From positions 1,116,001-1,180,000 of the forward strand of contig JAITYX010000102.1 of assembly GCA_021018815.1 (NCBI GenBank): a DNA stretch of 64,000 nucleotides, in the 5' to 3' direction. The DNA comes from Talinum fruticosum. Lineage: Eukaryota > Streptophyta > Magnoliopsida > Caryophyllales > Talinaceae. The notes under the pieces were generated by a model that worked only from the letters and a program-made list of their open reading frames with translations, searched no databases and was not told the DNA's origin. Positions 1-12,224 of the stretch are shown piece by piece. The first letter of the stretch is position 1, and every line of letters begins with the position of its first letter. The translations under genes and the position numbers were made by a program.

Positions 1-1405
1 AGCAAAGGGATTATAAAACACAAAGCAAGTTAAAAAAGATAAGTCTTGCATAACCTTTTGAGGGACCTATAAATAACCGTTTAATGACAATAAGCAATGA
101 TGATGACAAGAATACCCATTGAGGATCCTCCTACTGGCACCTACTGATGAATGTACTAACTGTACTTAGAGAAGGACCGCAATTCAACAAAAAAGTACTC
201 TTAACTCTCCTAACTTTCAAGAGCAATAGATGCCAGTGATGAAAGACAACCATAGAAGAAAAGGCATCTAAGCAGACCATGTGCAACTACTAGGTTTTGG
301 CAATACTGGTAACCCCAAACATCAAACGACACATAATGCCCAGAAATTTTTGTACAAGTGAGATGATTCCCAATTGGAAAATATTCCCCTTTGTCGAAAA
401 TAAAAGCCACGCTTCAATTAAAAACAATGAACCACATCAAAACAATATCCAACGTCTCTTTCCCCCAGGGAGTTGTCATATGTACAAAGCCTAAATAAAA
501 ATATTTAAGAGGTTCTTTTCCTTGGACCAAAAGTGTTGTCAGCATTGAGCATAATACTGCTCAACAAGAGAAGTAGAAAACAACTAAGATCACCTTTTCC
601 TCAATCATATCTGGAAAAAGAATAAATGAATAATAAACATTCTAAATTTCTTTTTTTGAAAAAAGGTGTACGTTTGATGTCAGCTGATTAACCGCCCCCC
701 GGTCTCCCAAAAGAAAAAGAAAAATAGAGAGATAGATAGAGTGCATTGATATTTTCCATGGTACCCTTCTTAACTTTGCAACTTGAACGATCACATTGAT
801 ACCTATTTCGGGATAAAGGCTACAGTATCTAGTTTAGGACCTAAAATGGCATAACAGGAAAAATTATATTATCTCTGTTTACGAAATTGAAAATACACCT
901 AGTGATCCTACACGCATGAAGGTACCTCGCCAAGTTATGTAGACATAAATGCTCCAAAAGTACTCAAAAAAACAATCTCGATAACAGCCTTTATTCAGAA
1001 TTGCAACTGTCTCTCTAAAGCCAGTGATGTTTGCAGAGTAACACTGCCAATATCTGATCTTCCTACCCCCACCCAGGCGGAACCTGTGTCGGAAGAAGTT
1101 GTTATATTTTACTCACAATTTCGTCTAAATTTTTTTAGCAAAAGAACAAAAAAAAAAAAAAAAGCAAGGATAAATATTACTTGACAAACAACTAAAGAAT
1201 AGCAACACAAAACCCCTTGATGCTCCGCAAATCAAAGGAACAATAATGATCGTGTAGCAGCACCGACTATCAATTTCCCCACTTACGACCTTCAATATAA
1301 ATTCCTTTTCAACGAACGAACAATTAAAGTGATCAGACAAATTGGAAAGGATAGAATAAGGAGAAATCGAGATCAAGAAAAGCTCAGAAGAAAAGGAGAA
1401 CTCAC
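1..1405. other. non-coding DNA, possibly intronic
   Basis: AT-rich sequence with no convincing coding region; the short open frames here match nothing I recognise. If the splice donor proposed at 1404-1405 on the minus strand is real, this stretch is the first intron, and perhaps further exons, of a gene reading leftward out of the window. It holds an A-run at 1147-1163. No repeat shared with the rest of the window was seen. Confidence 0.3.
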
Positions 1406-1640
1406 CAGAATGCCTAGAAATGGCGATTGATGGAACACAGAAGAGCTGGAAGAAACTTCAATGGCGGAAAAATTTCAAGATCAATGACAGAAATCTAGAG
1501 AAGAACATAACAGGTGCCCATATCAAGATTCAGAAGGAGCTTTTTCTCTTCGTGGAATTCACGGGAATGTGAGGAATGCATAGAAGGGGAGGAGGGGGAG
1601 ACGAGGGAGAGGGAAAACGGGGCTTCCAGCCGGCTTTTTA
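1406..1640 (-). other. possible 5' UTR exon of a leftward gene
   Basis: Read on the minus strand, this stretch starts with a pyrimidine-rich leader after an AT-rich TATA-like segment at about 1635-1650. It ends at 1406 with CTG followed by GTGAG, a good plant splice donor. No long reading frame is present, so it would be an untranslated first exon whose coding exons lie beyond the left edge. The composition resembles plant 5' leaders: CT-rich, then mixed, then a donor. The gene itself is not visible, so this is inference from signals only. A chance donor in intergenic DNA is the main alternative. Confidence 0.3.
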
Positions 1641-1741
1641 TTTTGAGTTTTTCAGGGAGATATTTCCAATTTTTAACTAGTTGAATTGAATCAATGAAAT
1701 GACTACCGTGTTGACGGAAAACAAATAAAAAATGAAATGAC

Positions 1742-2156
1742 TCACTTCTCCTTGAGCAATGAGAATACGTCTGCGGTGTTAAAAATAAAAAAAACGTAGA
1801 AAATTGTTAGAAGGTACATGTGGAAACTATTCAGAAAAGAAATCATTTTAAGAATGTATTTTTTTATAGAAATTATTTATAGAATTTTTTTATATATATT
1901 TTATAGAAATTATGTTATAAAAATTTTTTCTATTATTTTTGAAAAATTTTCAATGAATTATACTTGAAAAAACAAAAATGTTCTTTTTTTCGTTTTCCCT
2001 CTCCTCCCTTTCTGTTTCTTCATCGTCTTTCTCTTCCTCTTTCTCCCTGTTCTTCCTCCCCCTCTCTTCTTCTTCAAGAAAAACTCAAACTAAATTCACA
2101 AATTTAATCTTTAATAAAAGAGATAAACGAGGGTTCGATGAGAATATCACAAAGGT
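1742..2156 (-). repeat. left inverted arm of a long-terminal-inverted-repeat element
   Basis: The reverse complement of this stretch aligns, with divergence, along the whole of the 408 bp unit repeated at 8900-11757. Shared blocks occur in the same order: CTTTGTG, TTTATCTCTT, ATTTGTGA, GAGTTTTTCTTGAA, the purine-rich GAGGAGG block, ATAATTCAT, AAATACATTCT.AAAATGAT and GTACCT.C.AACAATTTT. It lacks about 50 bp near its outer end. No stretch is a convincing gene; the apparent 69-codon frame at 1978 is the complement of the purine-rich block. It is the more diverged arm, and its inner end is where the LINE inserted. Confidence 0.75.
2146..2156. repeat. LINE target-site duplication, left copy
   Basis: ATCACAAAGGT here recurs directly after the LINE poly(A) at 8367-8377. 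An 11 bp duplication next to a poly(A) tail is the expected product of target-primed reverse transcription. Confidence 0.85.
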
Positions 2157-2216
2157 GGAAGTCTCTAGAGAGAGAGAGAGAGAGTGAGAAACTCCTGTGA
2201 GAGAAGGTCAATGCTT

Positions 2217-4680
2217 GCTCAAAAATCCCAAGCGCAAAAAACCTCCGGATCTAGTTCCTTCGTCATCTCCATTCCTTCTCAGTAATTCTTTTAGCACGAG
2301 ATAATCAAGGTGTTCTAGCCTTGTTTATCTCCATAACATTTGTGAGGCCTTACTTGTTCTTCCCGTTCTTCCATCTCTTCTATATTATTTTTGGATCTTC
2401 ACAAGACTATGGTGGCTGCCCTGTTCGTGTCATGGTTTGACGATTGATTGGCCCTATTTGTGTCCGTTGAGGGATGGAGATGACGATTACGTTGGTGATG
2501 ATGTGAAATTGGCACTTATTTTAGACTTTTCTTACGGTGTTGACCCGGTTGGTTTTTCTTCGATTTCCTTAAGCGAAGTTGTTGCCTCCTCTCCGGGCTC
2601 TTCTCTCGTCCATCTTGTCTCTACTTCCCCGAATTTTTCATGCTGATTTCCCATATCTCCTTCATGTGTTTAGCATTGGTAGGCTCAATTTGAGCCATTC
2701 GGTTCTTGTTCATCACGAACTCACATGTTACGATCTCATCGCTATTGTTTGATTGCTTAATTAAATCGGTAAGAATTAGAGCCATCGGTCTTTGCTTTTA
2801 CGGTTGGTTTCAATGGGAGCGCTCGCTATTTCCATCTTTTACTGCATCCAATCTACCAATTTCGAATTTGTCTCATTTTCTAGACTCGGGAACTTGTCCT
2901 CGACCAAAGTTTGTCTGTGCTCGTAGGTTCTCTCGCCTTCGCCGTTCTTCGATCTACACCCGCTAGATCCTTGCCGGTAATGATATCAATTTTGGGTTGT
3001 TTTGGTATCCACAAAGGTATGATTTCCGGTTTTTAACCTTTACTCTCTCTTCCTTTTTGGTTTCTCTGCTATGCCAATTCCCAATGAACCATTCTATTTG
3101 AATTTATGCATGAATTCTTGTCAAGTGATTGTTCTTTATAAATCTTTACTTATAAAGAACTTATGCATGATTTGTAAATTTACCTTACTATCATTATTAA
3201 TCACTATGAGATATTATTTGTACAATTTTTGTAGCTGGTCATTGTGTTTGATACTTGTAAGGTTGGCATGTTGCCTTTGCTAGATTACCCAGTGTTTGGG
3301 TCCAATATCACTTACAACAGTCAAGTGATGTTTGTTGCTCCTAATTGTTATGTCCTATTTGTTGGTTCTTCGGGCTTTGGACTCTTACTACTATGTGGCT
3401 TTGTTGTAGGATTTGACTTGTTTTTGTTAAGTTTATTTTGTCGATTGTTCTCGGCATTTGGGGTTATCCTTTGTTCTTTCAATTTCTTGCTTGGTGTTTG
3501 CTCTGTTGTCTTTGGTTTACGCTCACCGACTTGTCATATGGTCTGCATGAGGTGCTTGGTTATATTTCCTTTGCCTTTGTTGTTGTTGTGAGTCTCTTGT
3601 GATCTTTCTGCAATTAGGTTTTATCTTTTTGCCTCTACTCTTATGTTTATCTGTTTGGATCAATTCCTAGTTTCGATTCATGGGTGTTCAAGGTTATATC
3701 TTGTTGGGTTTGTTATTAGTCTGTGGTGGGTTATTCGAGTCTGTGTTTGGTCATGTTTATTGATGGTTGCTTTGTCTTTATTATTTTTTCTTTTGTTTTT
3801 TTAAGGCGAGATTAATTAAACCTCTGGTTTGGTTATAAGGCCATTGGTCGAACAACCTTTATTGGTATGATATTGTTGGGCTTGTGCTCCCGTCGGGGTT
3901 ACTTTGTATGTTCATATGCACGATGATCAAACCTCCATCATTGATGACTTTTTACTCAATATCATTAATAAATTGCACATTTATATGGATGCTTTTATTT
4001 TTACTATGGTGGCAATTTCTACTATGTGTGTTGCCCGCGTTCTAGGTTGGAAGCCAAAATGATTTTTGCCGCCTAGTAAAAAGATAGTTGATGATGAAGG
4101 ACTTTCTATGTCCGAGACTTCTATTATCTCATTTCTCATTGTTGTTTATTTGGTTCGCTTTGTTTATCTTGGATTGTTTTATTGTATTTTAGAAATCTAT
4201 TCTTCGAAAGGATTGACTTATGTTTTATCTGTTTTCTCTAGCAAGGATTATTTTTGTATGTATAGGTCCGAGTATGTTATTTATTGTGTTGTTATTTTAT
4301 TACCATGACTTATGCTATTTTATTTGCTTAATTTTTTGGGTTTTGGTTCCAAGCCGAGCATGGGATGATTGGATTAAAGAGTGTCGGGTTTATAAAGTTA
4401 TAACTTGGTTAAGATGTTGTGTTTTATTTTTTGACTTAATTTTTTGGACGGTGAATTTATTACGTTTCCGTTATTCGCACTTGTTTGGCTAATTATGATT
4501 GTATCATTTGGGCGATTGGAATTTCAATCTCCACTGAGATTCCCAAGGCTATTTTTCTGACCAACCCCATAAGGGGACGAATCTTGTTTTGTAAGTCGAA
4601 ATTTTTCATTTTTGCGTGATTATGGATGTATGGAATGTTTATAGTTTTTGCCTCAATTAGGATTATTGGGGTGTTATTGT
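2217..4680 (+). pseudogene. LINE 5' region and ORF1 remnant
   Basis: Plant L1 elements carry a nucleic-acid-binding ORF1 here. Only short fragments remain open, such as 2437-2646 and 4066-4308, and I could not identify a zinc knuckle or a typical ORF1 domain. The assignment rests on position between the LINE 5' end and the endonuclease, so it is inference. Confidence 0.35.
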
Positions 4681-4689
4681 TAGTTATAT

Positions 4690-5381
4690 ATGAAAATTAT
4701 GGCCTGGAATGTTCAAGGTGCTAAAAAGCATCAAGTTAAACAGGAAATTTTAATTTTAAATTGCAAAGTATGGCCGGATATTTTGTTTTTGAGCAAGACA
4801 ATGACAAATGTAGTCACTATTGAAAAAATTATCCTTTCTTTGGGCTATGATCATTTTGATTATGTCATGCCATAAAATCATAGTGTGAGAATGTGGGTAT
4901 TATGGAACAATAGCAATATCATTGCTAATGTTATTATTAAGGATCAACGGACTATACATTTGCATGTTTTGAATAAGGTTATCCAAAATGAATGTATTAT
5001 TCTTGCTTAAGTAATTGGCAAGCCTGTCTTTTGGAACCATTTACATGAGCTTAACTGTCTTATTAATCTACCATGGTGTATTATTGGTGATTTTAATGAA
5101 ATGGAATGTTTGAATGAAAAATTTGGAGGATATAAATTATCGCTCAATATAATGTACAACATATGAGGGACTTTCTCTACGATATACAAGGAGAGAGTAT
5201 CCCTAATGCCGATAGAATTTTCACATGGAAGAAATTTTTAAGAGGTCACCTTATTTATGAAAGATTGGATAGAGTAATTGCTTGTATGGATTTGAGGAGT
5301 TTGTTCCCTAGTTGCTCTGTATCACATGGTCTTTTCTCGTGTTCTTACCATAATTACATTATGTTAAATACTAACCACTGA
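4690..5381 (+). pseudogene. LINE endonuclease domain (APE type), broken
   Basis: In LINEs this domain nicks the target DNA to prime reverse transcription. The start reads MKIMAWNVQGAKK, matching the N-terminal WNVQG motif of plant LINE endonucleases. GDFNEM follows at about 5087 in another segment, and ERLDRV at about 5257. The frame is interrupted by a stop at 4873 and by later shifts. Together with the reverse transcriptase downstream this is a clear ORF2 N-terminus. Confidence 0.8.
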
Positions 5382-5876
5382 AATTCTAAAACAACACCAT
5401 CAAAATTTTAGGTTTCAAAACCACTGGTAGTTATGTTGAAGTCAATAAGATCATTCAGCAGCGAGTGGAATGGAAATCTCGAGGAATTATCATGTTTAAG
5501 GTTGTCGAGTAAATTAAAGAATGTTAAAAGCAAAACTTAAGTTTCGGGCTATTAAAACTTGCAGTAACTACTCCCGGAAGGTAGAGAAAAATACAACTTT
5601 ATTACAAAAAGTGGAAGAAAGAATATTGGCTGACCCTTATAATTTTAGACTTAATAATTGACATTCTCATTTAATTAAACAAAAAGAAAGGTTACTTTTG
5701 TTTAATCAAAAATATTGGAAAAATTCTATAGAAAAGAATGGCTAACTAAAGGTGATAGAAATTCTACTTTCTTTCATTGAATTTGTGCCTTCGAGAAAAC
5801 ATAGAACAAACATTGTTAAAATTAAAGATGAATCCGAAGTTTGGATCAATGATAAGGTTGGTATATAACGAAGTTT

Positions 5877-6840
5877 GTGGTTGACTTTACCCATCGATTC
5901 AAATCCCAAACAAGATCTAATGAATTGCCTTTAAACGTTAATTTTTCGACTATATTGTCCAATAAGGATAATAACCAGCTAATCCGCTCTGTATCACCAT
6001 ATGAAATTAAGACTATTGTTTTTCAAATGAATCCAACAAAAGCTCCTAGACATGATGGTTTCGCAGCTGGTTTTTTCTAGCAACATTGGGACATTATAGG
6101 GAATGACATCACTACTTGCATTTTAGATTTCTTCAATTATGGTAAATTATTGAAAGATGTTAATCATACCTTTATTGCTTTAATATCAAAAATTACAAAC
6201 CCTTCCTTAACTTCACATTTTAAACCAATCAATTTGTGCAATACTCTTTACAAAGATTATTTTGAAAATTCTCGTCAATAGGTTGAGACCTATTTTACAA
6301 AGGATTATCAGCCCTTACTAGAGTGCCTTTGTGCCTAACAGGGATATCCATGATAATATTATGTTGGCACATGAAGTCATTAACAAATTTGGTAATATTA
6401 AATTTAAGCAAGCTTATATAGGACTAAAATTGGATATGGAGAAAGCTTATGATAGAATTGAATGGGATTTTATTTTCACTGTCTTAATGATTTGGGTTTT
6501 CATTCTGTTTAGATTAATTGGATACGTGAATGCATTACTTTAGTTACATATTCAATTGTCATAAATGATGAGTCTTGTGATTTTTCGGACTAACTAGAGG
6601 ACTGAGGCAAGGTGACCCCTATCACTATATTTGTTCATCTTGTGTATGGATGTTTTGGCGTATATGCTTTATCTCGCTACTTTGAGTCCTAAATCGGGGA
6701 TTGTAGTTAAAATTTGTCCGCAAGCTCAAAAAATTCCATGTTTGCTGTTTGCGGATGACAACCTTCTGTTTTGTAAGTCCAATTTTGAGACATGTCTTAG
6801 GCTCCACAATATTTTGAATGATTTACGTAGTTAGTCCCGC
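5877..6840 (+). pseudogene. LINE reverse transcriptase domain, broken
   Basis: The catalytic core of LINE ORF2, copying element RNA at the nicked target. Visible motifs in order are NPTKAPRHDGF (fingers), NHTFIALISKI, the PINLCNTLYK block, LKLDMEKAYDRIEWDF (the first catalytic aspartate lies in this block) and FADDNLLF, which carries the paired catalytic aspartates. These fit the non-LTR class of reverse transcriptases. Stops and frame changes separate the motifs, for example near 6078, 6280 and 6540, so no continuous protein remains. Confidence 0.9.
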
Positions 6841-7314
6841 TAACTTATTAATTTTCATAAGTCATCGCTTTTTTTTTTCAAGAATTCTTCGGTTGCGGAT
6901 AGGAACACTATTTCCTTTGTTTTTAATATTTCACATTCATATTCGTTGGGAAAATACGTAGGTTGTCATGTTTTTAAAGGTAGAGCCAATCATTCTATTT
7001 TTACGGACCTTTTAACGAGAGCGAGATAGCAAATTACGGAACTGAAATGCTAATTCATTTTCAATGGCAGGTAGGGTTGTGCTTATACAATCTAATCTTG
7101 AATCCTTACCTGCTCATGTGATGTAGAGCTTTAAATTACCTAAAAGCACGTCTTAACTCTTTTCTGCCGACTACATCTATTAGACTATTATGGCCATCCC
7201 TCTTCTTAATCATAATATTGATGATACTTGTTTGTTGGGGACCTTCTAGCAACGGTAATTTTACAACAAAGTCTCGCTAGTTGGAAAACACATAATCTCC
7301 GGCTAGTCCTTCTA

Positions 7315-7600
7315 TATAGGACTTTGCGTGGATTTGGAATTTAGATTTGATGCCCAAATTGAAATTGTTTTTGTGGCAAATTGGTCATAACTCATTATCC
7401 ACATGAGATAACCTTGCTAAAAGAGGGGTTATTACTAACACTATTTGTCCCTTATGTCGAGTTCATGGTGAATCAATTGATCATCTTTTTTCACGAGTGT
7501 TCTCTAGTTAAGGATACTTGGAACAAAACATTTCAGCACAAGTGGTTGGATATTAATTTCGAGTCATTTGGAAAACGTGTCTTTGAAGGATATTTTTGAT
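7315..7600 (+). pseudogene. LINE zinc-binding reverse-transcriptase tail
   Basis: Downstream of the polymerase motifs, the translation shows a WIWNLDLMPKLKLFLWQIGH-like segment and then FFHECSLVKDTW. This is the order seen in the zinc-binding domain that follows reverse transcriptase in plant LINEs. It is shifted between frames. Confidence 0.6.
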
Positions 7601-7844
7601 AAGGTTAGGAGTTTGAATAAACGAAATCATATGATCCAAATGGTTCCTTTGTTATGGAGTATATGGAAAAGTCGAAAAAGTCTTCAATAATGAAAAATAG
7701 TATTTTAGCTACAATTTTAAAGGCCAAATCCCGTGGGCGAGAATGGAGGGTCGAGAGGAAGACTAGACCATTAATTCAATTCACACTCTAGTACTCATTC
7801 TCCATTATCTATTACTTCAACTCGGTCAATTGGCATAAACCACC

Positions 7845-8235
7845 GGGAGTTCATCAAAATCAACTTTGATGGATCAAAGTTATCATCATCGGCAGCAGGA
7901 GGATTTGTGATTGGAGGTTCGGAGGGAAATTTATTCAAGTTGAGACAACTAATTTGGCACTAGCTTCGTGTTGGTAGTCGAAGCTTTCGCTATGCGAGAA
8001 TGGAGTAAGAGCAGGAGTACGAGGCAAGATTTCGTTCAATTGTTTTGGAAGGAGATAATCAAGTTGTTATTAAAGGTATTAAAAGAGAGATACAGGTACC
8101 CTAGGAAATTCGGACACTCATTTAGAACATACGTTGTTATCTTCAAAGATGACACCAAGTGTTTATCCGATACACGTTTAGAGAAGGAAATATGGCCGCT
8201 GAATGGGTGGCCAAGTGTGGTCTTCGTATTTCTTC
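7845..8235 (+). pseudogene. LINE C-terminal RNase H domain, broken
   Basis: Plant L1 elements often end ORF2 with an RNase H that degrades the RNA strand. INFDGSKL with GGFVIGG follows the usual N-terminal pattern around the first catalytic aspartate. EGDNQVVIKGIKREIQVP and GNMAAEWVAKCG near 8200 match the middle and the end of the domain. Several frame changes are present. The 3' UTR and poly(A) follow directly. Confidence 0.75.
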
Positions 8236-8348
8236 TTCTTTACTTTAGACGACTATTCCTTCTTCTTTTCTCTCCATTTTAATGGAGGATAACTTAGGAA
8301 GAACCCTTGTGAGAAGGGCTACCTTCTAGTTGTTGTACTTATCATCTC

Positions 8349-8365
8349 AAAAAAAAAAAAAAAAA
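8349..8365 (+). other. LINE poly(A) tail
   Basis: Seventeen A residues mark the 3' end of the LINE and abut the right target-site duplication, separated by one G. Confidence 0.85.
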
Positions 8366-8366
8366 G

Positions 8367-8377
8367 ATCACAAAGGT
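8367..8377. repeat. LINE target-site duplication, right copy
   Basis: ATCACAAAGGT, identical to 2146-2156. Joining the two flanks gives an uninterrupted empty site at the inner edge of the left arm. Confidence 0.85.
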
Positions 8378-8899
8378 CGGGGAAGAGATCCGAGTCATTC
8401 CATCAATTACCCACAAAGCCTTGAAATGCAAAGTACAAGGACGAGGAGAGAGAAAATGATAAAGTATATTCTGTTCAAATTCTTCATTTTTTTTATAAAA
8501 ACCCACAATTAGATAAGAGTTATCCGTAACTTTTCGGAGTTTAAATGAGAGCAAGAACATGCGATACTAATAACCCAATTGAGAGGGAATGAAGTTTGGA
8601 CGTAGAGGGCATTTCTAACAATAGCAAAGAAATAGAAGAAAGAGAGAGAAAAAGAGGAAAAGAATGGGGAATATGGGTAGTTCTTCGCAAACTTACGAAA
8701 GAAAAAGAGGGGAAAGATGAGAAAAATAGACTACGAAATAGAGGAAAAAAATGAGCCTTTTTCTCCCTTTAGGTGCTTATAGGAAAACTTTGGAAGCATA
8801 AATCAGAAGGTTGACGATTTTGAAAATAGGAGGGGGAGGGGCGAGGGTAAAGAAAAGGTGTTTAGGATACTAAAAAGCAAAGATCACTTGAAAAAATTT
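8378..8899. other. inner spacer of the long inverted-repeat element
   Basis: About 520 bp of unique, purine-rich sequence lies between the left arm (before the LINE) and the first copy of the right arm. No coding region, transposase motif or shared repeat was seen. It would be the loop if the arms paired. Confidence 0.5.
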
Positions 8900-11757
8900 G
8901 TGGAATGATAATAATTAAACAAAACTTCATTTATCTCTTCATTAAATATTGAATTTGTGAGTTTGATTTGAATTTTTCTTGAATAAGAAGAGAGGAGGAA
9001 TAAGGAGAAAGAGGATAAGAAGATGATGAAGAATCAAAAATAAAGAGAGAAAACAAAGAAGATGAGGTCATTTTCGTCTTCTTTATAATTCATCGAAAAT
9101 TAAAAAAAATAACTGAAAAGACCACGTAAATAGTCTACACATAATCGACACAAATTTTAAATACATTCTCAAAATGATGCCTCCTTTAAATAATTTAGGG
9201 TACCTCCCAACAATTTTTTGTTGACTACGTCTCCTGTTAATTAATGAATTTGCATTCAAATGGGATGGGAGGAGTCAAATTCAAATATAGTGAGCAAGGA
9301 AGCACCTTGTGGAATGATAATAATAAAACAAAACTTCATTTATCTCTTCATTAAATATTGAACTTGTGAGTTTGATTTGAATTTTTCTTCAATAAGAAGA
9401 GAGGAGGAATAAGGAGAAAGAGGAGAAGAAGATGATGAAGACTCAAAAATAAAGAGAGAAAACAAAGAAGATGAGGTCATTTTCGTCTTCTTTATAATTC
9501 ATCGAAAATTTAAAAAAATAACTGAAAAGACCCTGTAAATAGTCTACACATAATCGACACAAATTTTAAATACATTCTCAAAATGATGCCTCATTTAAAT
9601 AATTTAGGGTACCTCCCAACAATTTTTGGTGACTATGTCTCCTGTAAATTAATGAATTTGCATTCAAATGGGATGGGAGGAGTCAAATTCAAATATAGTG
9701 AGCAAGGAAGCACTTTGTGGAATGATAATAATAAAACAAAACTTCATTTATCTCTTCATTAAATATTGAATTTGTGAGTTTGATTTGAATTTTTCTTGAA
9801 TAAGAAGGGAGGAGGAATAAGGAGAAAGAGGAGAAGAAGATGATGAAGAATCAAAAATAAAGAGAGAAAACAAAGAAGATGAGGTCATTTTCGTCTTCTT
9901 TATAATTCATCGAAAATTTAAAAAAATAACTGAAAAGACCTTGTAAATAGTCTACACATAATCGACACAAATTTTAAAAACATTCTCAAAATGATGCCTC
10001 CTTTAAATAATTTAGGGTACCTCCAAACAATTTTTTGGTGACTACGTCTCCTGTAAATTAATGAATTTGCATTCAAATGGAATGGGAGGAGTCAAATTCA
10101 AATATAGTGAGCAAGGAAGCACTTTGTGGAATGATAATAATAAAACAAACTTCATTTATCTCTTCATTAAATATTGAAGTTGTGAGTTTGATTTGAATTT
10201 TTCTAGAATAAGAAGAGAGGAGGAATAAGGAGAAAGAGTAGAAGAAGATGATGAAGAATCAAAAATAAAGAGAGAAAACAAAGAAGATGAGGTCATTTTC
10301 GTCTTCTTTATAATTCATCGAAAATTTAAAAAAATAAGCTGAAAAGACCCCGTAAATAGTCTACACATAATCGACACAAATTTTAAATACATTCTCAAAA
10401 TGGTGCCTCCTTTAAATAATTTAGGGTACCTCCAAACAATTTTTTGGTGACTACGTCTCCTGTAAATTAATTAATTTGCATTCAAATGGAATGGGAGGAA
10501 TCAAATTCAAATATAGTGAGCAAGGAAGCACTTTGTGGAATGATAATAATAAAACAAACTTCATTTATCTCTTCATTAAATATTGAAGTTGTGAGTTTGA
10601 TTTGAATTTTTCTAGAATAAGAAGAGAGGAGGAATAAGGAGAAAGAGTAGAAGAAGATGATGAAGAATCAAAAATAAAGAGAGAAAACAAAGAAGATGAG
10701 GTCATTTTCGTCTTCTTTATAATTCATCGAAAATTTAAAAAAATAACTGAAAAGACCACAGTAAATAGTCTACACATAATCGACACAAATTTTAAATACA
10801 TTCTCAAAATGATGCCTCCTTTAAATAATTTGGGGTACCTCCCAACAATTTTTGGTGACTACATCTCCTGTTAATTAATGAATTTGCATTCAAATGGGAT
10901 GGGAGGAGTCAAATTCAAATATAGTGAGCAAGGAAGCACTTTGTGGAATGATAATAATAAAACAAAACTTCATTTATCTCTTCATTAAATATTGAATTTG
11001 TGAGTTTGATTTGAATTTTTCTTGAATAAGAAGAGAGGAGGAATAAGGAGAAAGAGGAGAAGAAGATGATGAAGAATCAAAAATAAAGAGAGAAAACAAA
11101 GAAGATGAGGTCATTTTCGTCTTCTTTATAATTCATCGAAAATTTAAAAAAATAACTGAAAAGACCTTGTAAATAGTGTACACATAATTTACACAAATTT
11201 TAAATACATTCTCAAAATGATGCCTCCTTTAAATAATTTAGGGTACCTCCCAACAATTTTTGGTGACTACGTCTCCTGTTAATTAATGAATTTGCATTCA
11301 AATGGGATGGGAGGAGTCAAATTCAAATATAGTGAGCAAGGAAGCACCTTGTGGAATGATAATAATAAAACAAAACTTCATTTATCTCTTCATTAAATAT
11401 TGAACTTGTGAGTTTGATTTGAATTTTTCTTGAATAAGAAGAGAGGAGGAATAAGGTGAAAGAGGAGAAGAAGATGATGAAGAATCAAAAATAAAGAGAG
11501 AAAACAAAGAAGATGAGGTCATTTTCGTCTTCTTTATAATTCATCGAAAATTTAAAAAAATAACTGAAAAGACCCCGTAAATAGTCTACACATAATCGAC
11601 ACAAATTTTAAATACATTCTCAAAATGATGCCTCCTTTAAATAATTTAGGGTACCTCCCAACAATTTTTTGGTGACTACGTCTCCTGTTAATTAATGAAT
11701 TTGCATTCAAATGGGATGGGGGACTCAAATTCAAATATAGTGAGCAAGGAAGCACTT
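8900..11757 (+). repeat. tandem array of seven 408-409 bp right-arm copies
   Basis: Units start at the motif GTGGAATGATAATAA at 8900, 9309, 9717, 10126, 10535, 10943 and 11351, giving periods of 409, 408, 409, 409, 408 and 408 bp. The copies are nearly identical to one another, so amplification is recent compared with the divergence from the left arm at 1742-2156, which is their inverted counterpart. Each unit runs from the inner arm end to the outer end (GTGAGCAAGGAAGCAC), so whole arms are joined head to tail. Each holds a purine-rich block of GAAGA/GAGGA repeats. There is no long reading frame. The left arm is single copy. Confidence 0.95.
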
Positions 11758-12224
11758 CATAAGAGAACAAAGTTACAAAGATGTCCTCAAGTTTCTATTC
11801 ATTTAGATAACATTTTTCAAATTTAAATGATTATATACCCTTAAAATTATCAAAATGTCATTGGTAGTAAAGTGTTTCATCAATTTTTTAAATTAGAAAC
11901 ATATAATTATTCCCTATGCAATAAACAACAAAACATAAGATATACATTCTATCCTATTTGAACAGGTAACTATTAGTCAATTTGGTAAATTTAATTTGTG
12001 TGCTTATTATGTTGGCCCGTTGAAATAGGTTTGACATTTGGTCAAGTTAATAATTGATATATCAGTAGGTCTTAGGTGAGATCGTTTGACATAAAATTAT
12101 TCTCAAATGAGGTTGCCATGTCAGCGTGCATCCTTCACATCCCACACCCTAATTTGTGTGCTTATTATGCATGCCCCTAAAAATATAAAAAATTGTCTCT
12201 TTTCCTCAATTTTCATTTTTCAAA
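11758..12224. other. AT-rich intergenic DNA
   Basis: No gene or known element was seen. A short direct repeat, AATTTGTGTGCTTATTATG, occurs at about 11993 and 12150. The last five bases (TCAAA, 12220-12224) form the left target-site duplication of element A. Confidence 0.5.

Larger units (their letters stand above)
2157..8365 (+). mobile_element. L1-type LINE retrotransposon, near full length, decayed
   Basis: The element is about 6.2 kb, a normal length for a plant L1-type LINE, and ends in 17 A residues (8349-8365). Matching 11 bp duplications flank it. In order it shows an unrecognised 5' region beginning with a GA microsatellite (2168-2184), an endonuclease region (from 4690), reverse transcriptase (about 5880-6840), a zinc-binding reverse-transcriptase tail (about 7315-7600) and a C-terminal RNase H (about 7845-8235). 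All frames carry stops and shifts, so it cannot move on its own. It sits at the inner edge of the left arm of the long inverted-repeat element and separates that arm from the rest. Confidence 0.9.

Noticed and set aside
1978..2187. Ser/Phe-rich 69-codon frame as a signal-peptide protein
   Set aside because: It is the complement of the purine-rich block of the inverted arm.
8900..11757. CRISPR-like array
   Set aside because: Units are directly adjacent with no spacers, are 408 bp long, and the sequence is plant nuclear DNA.
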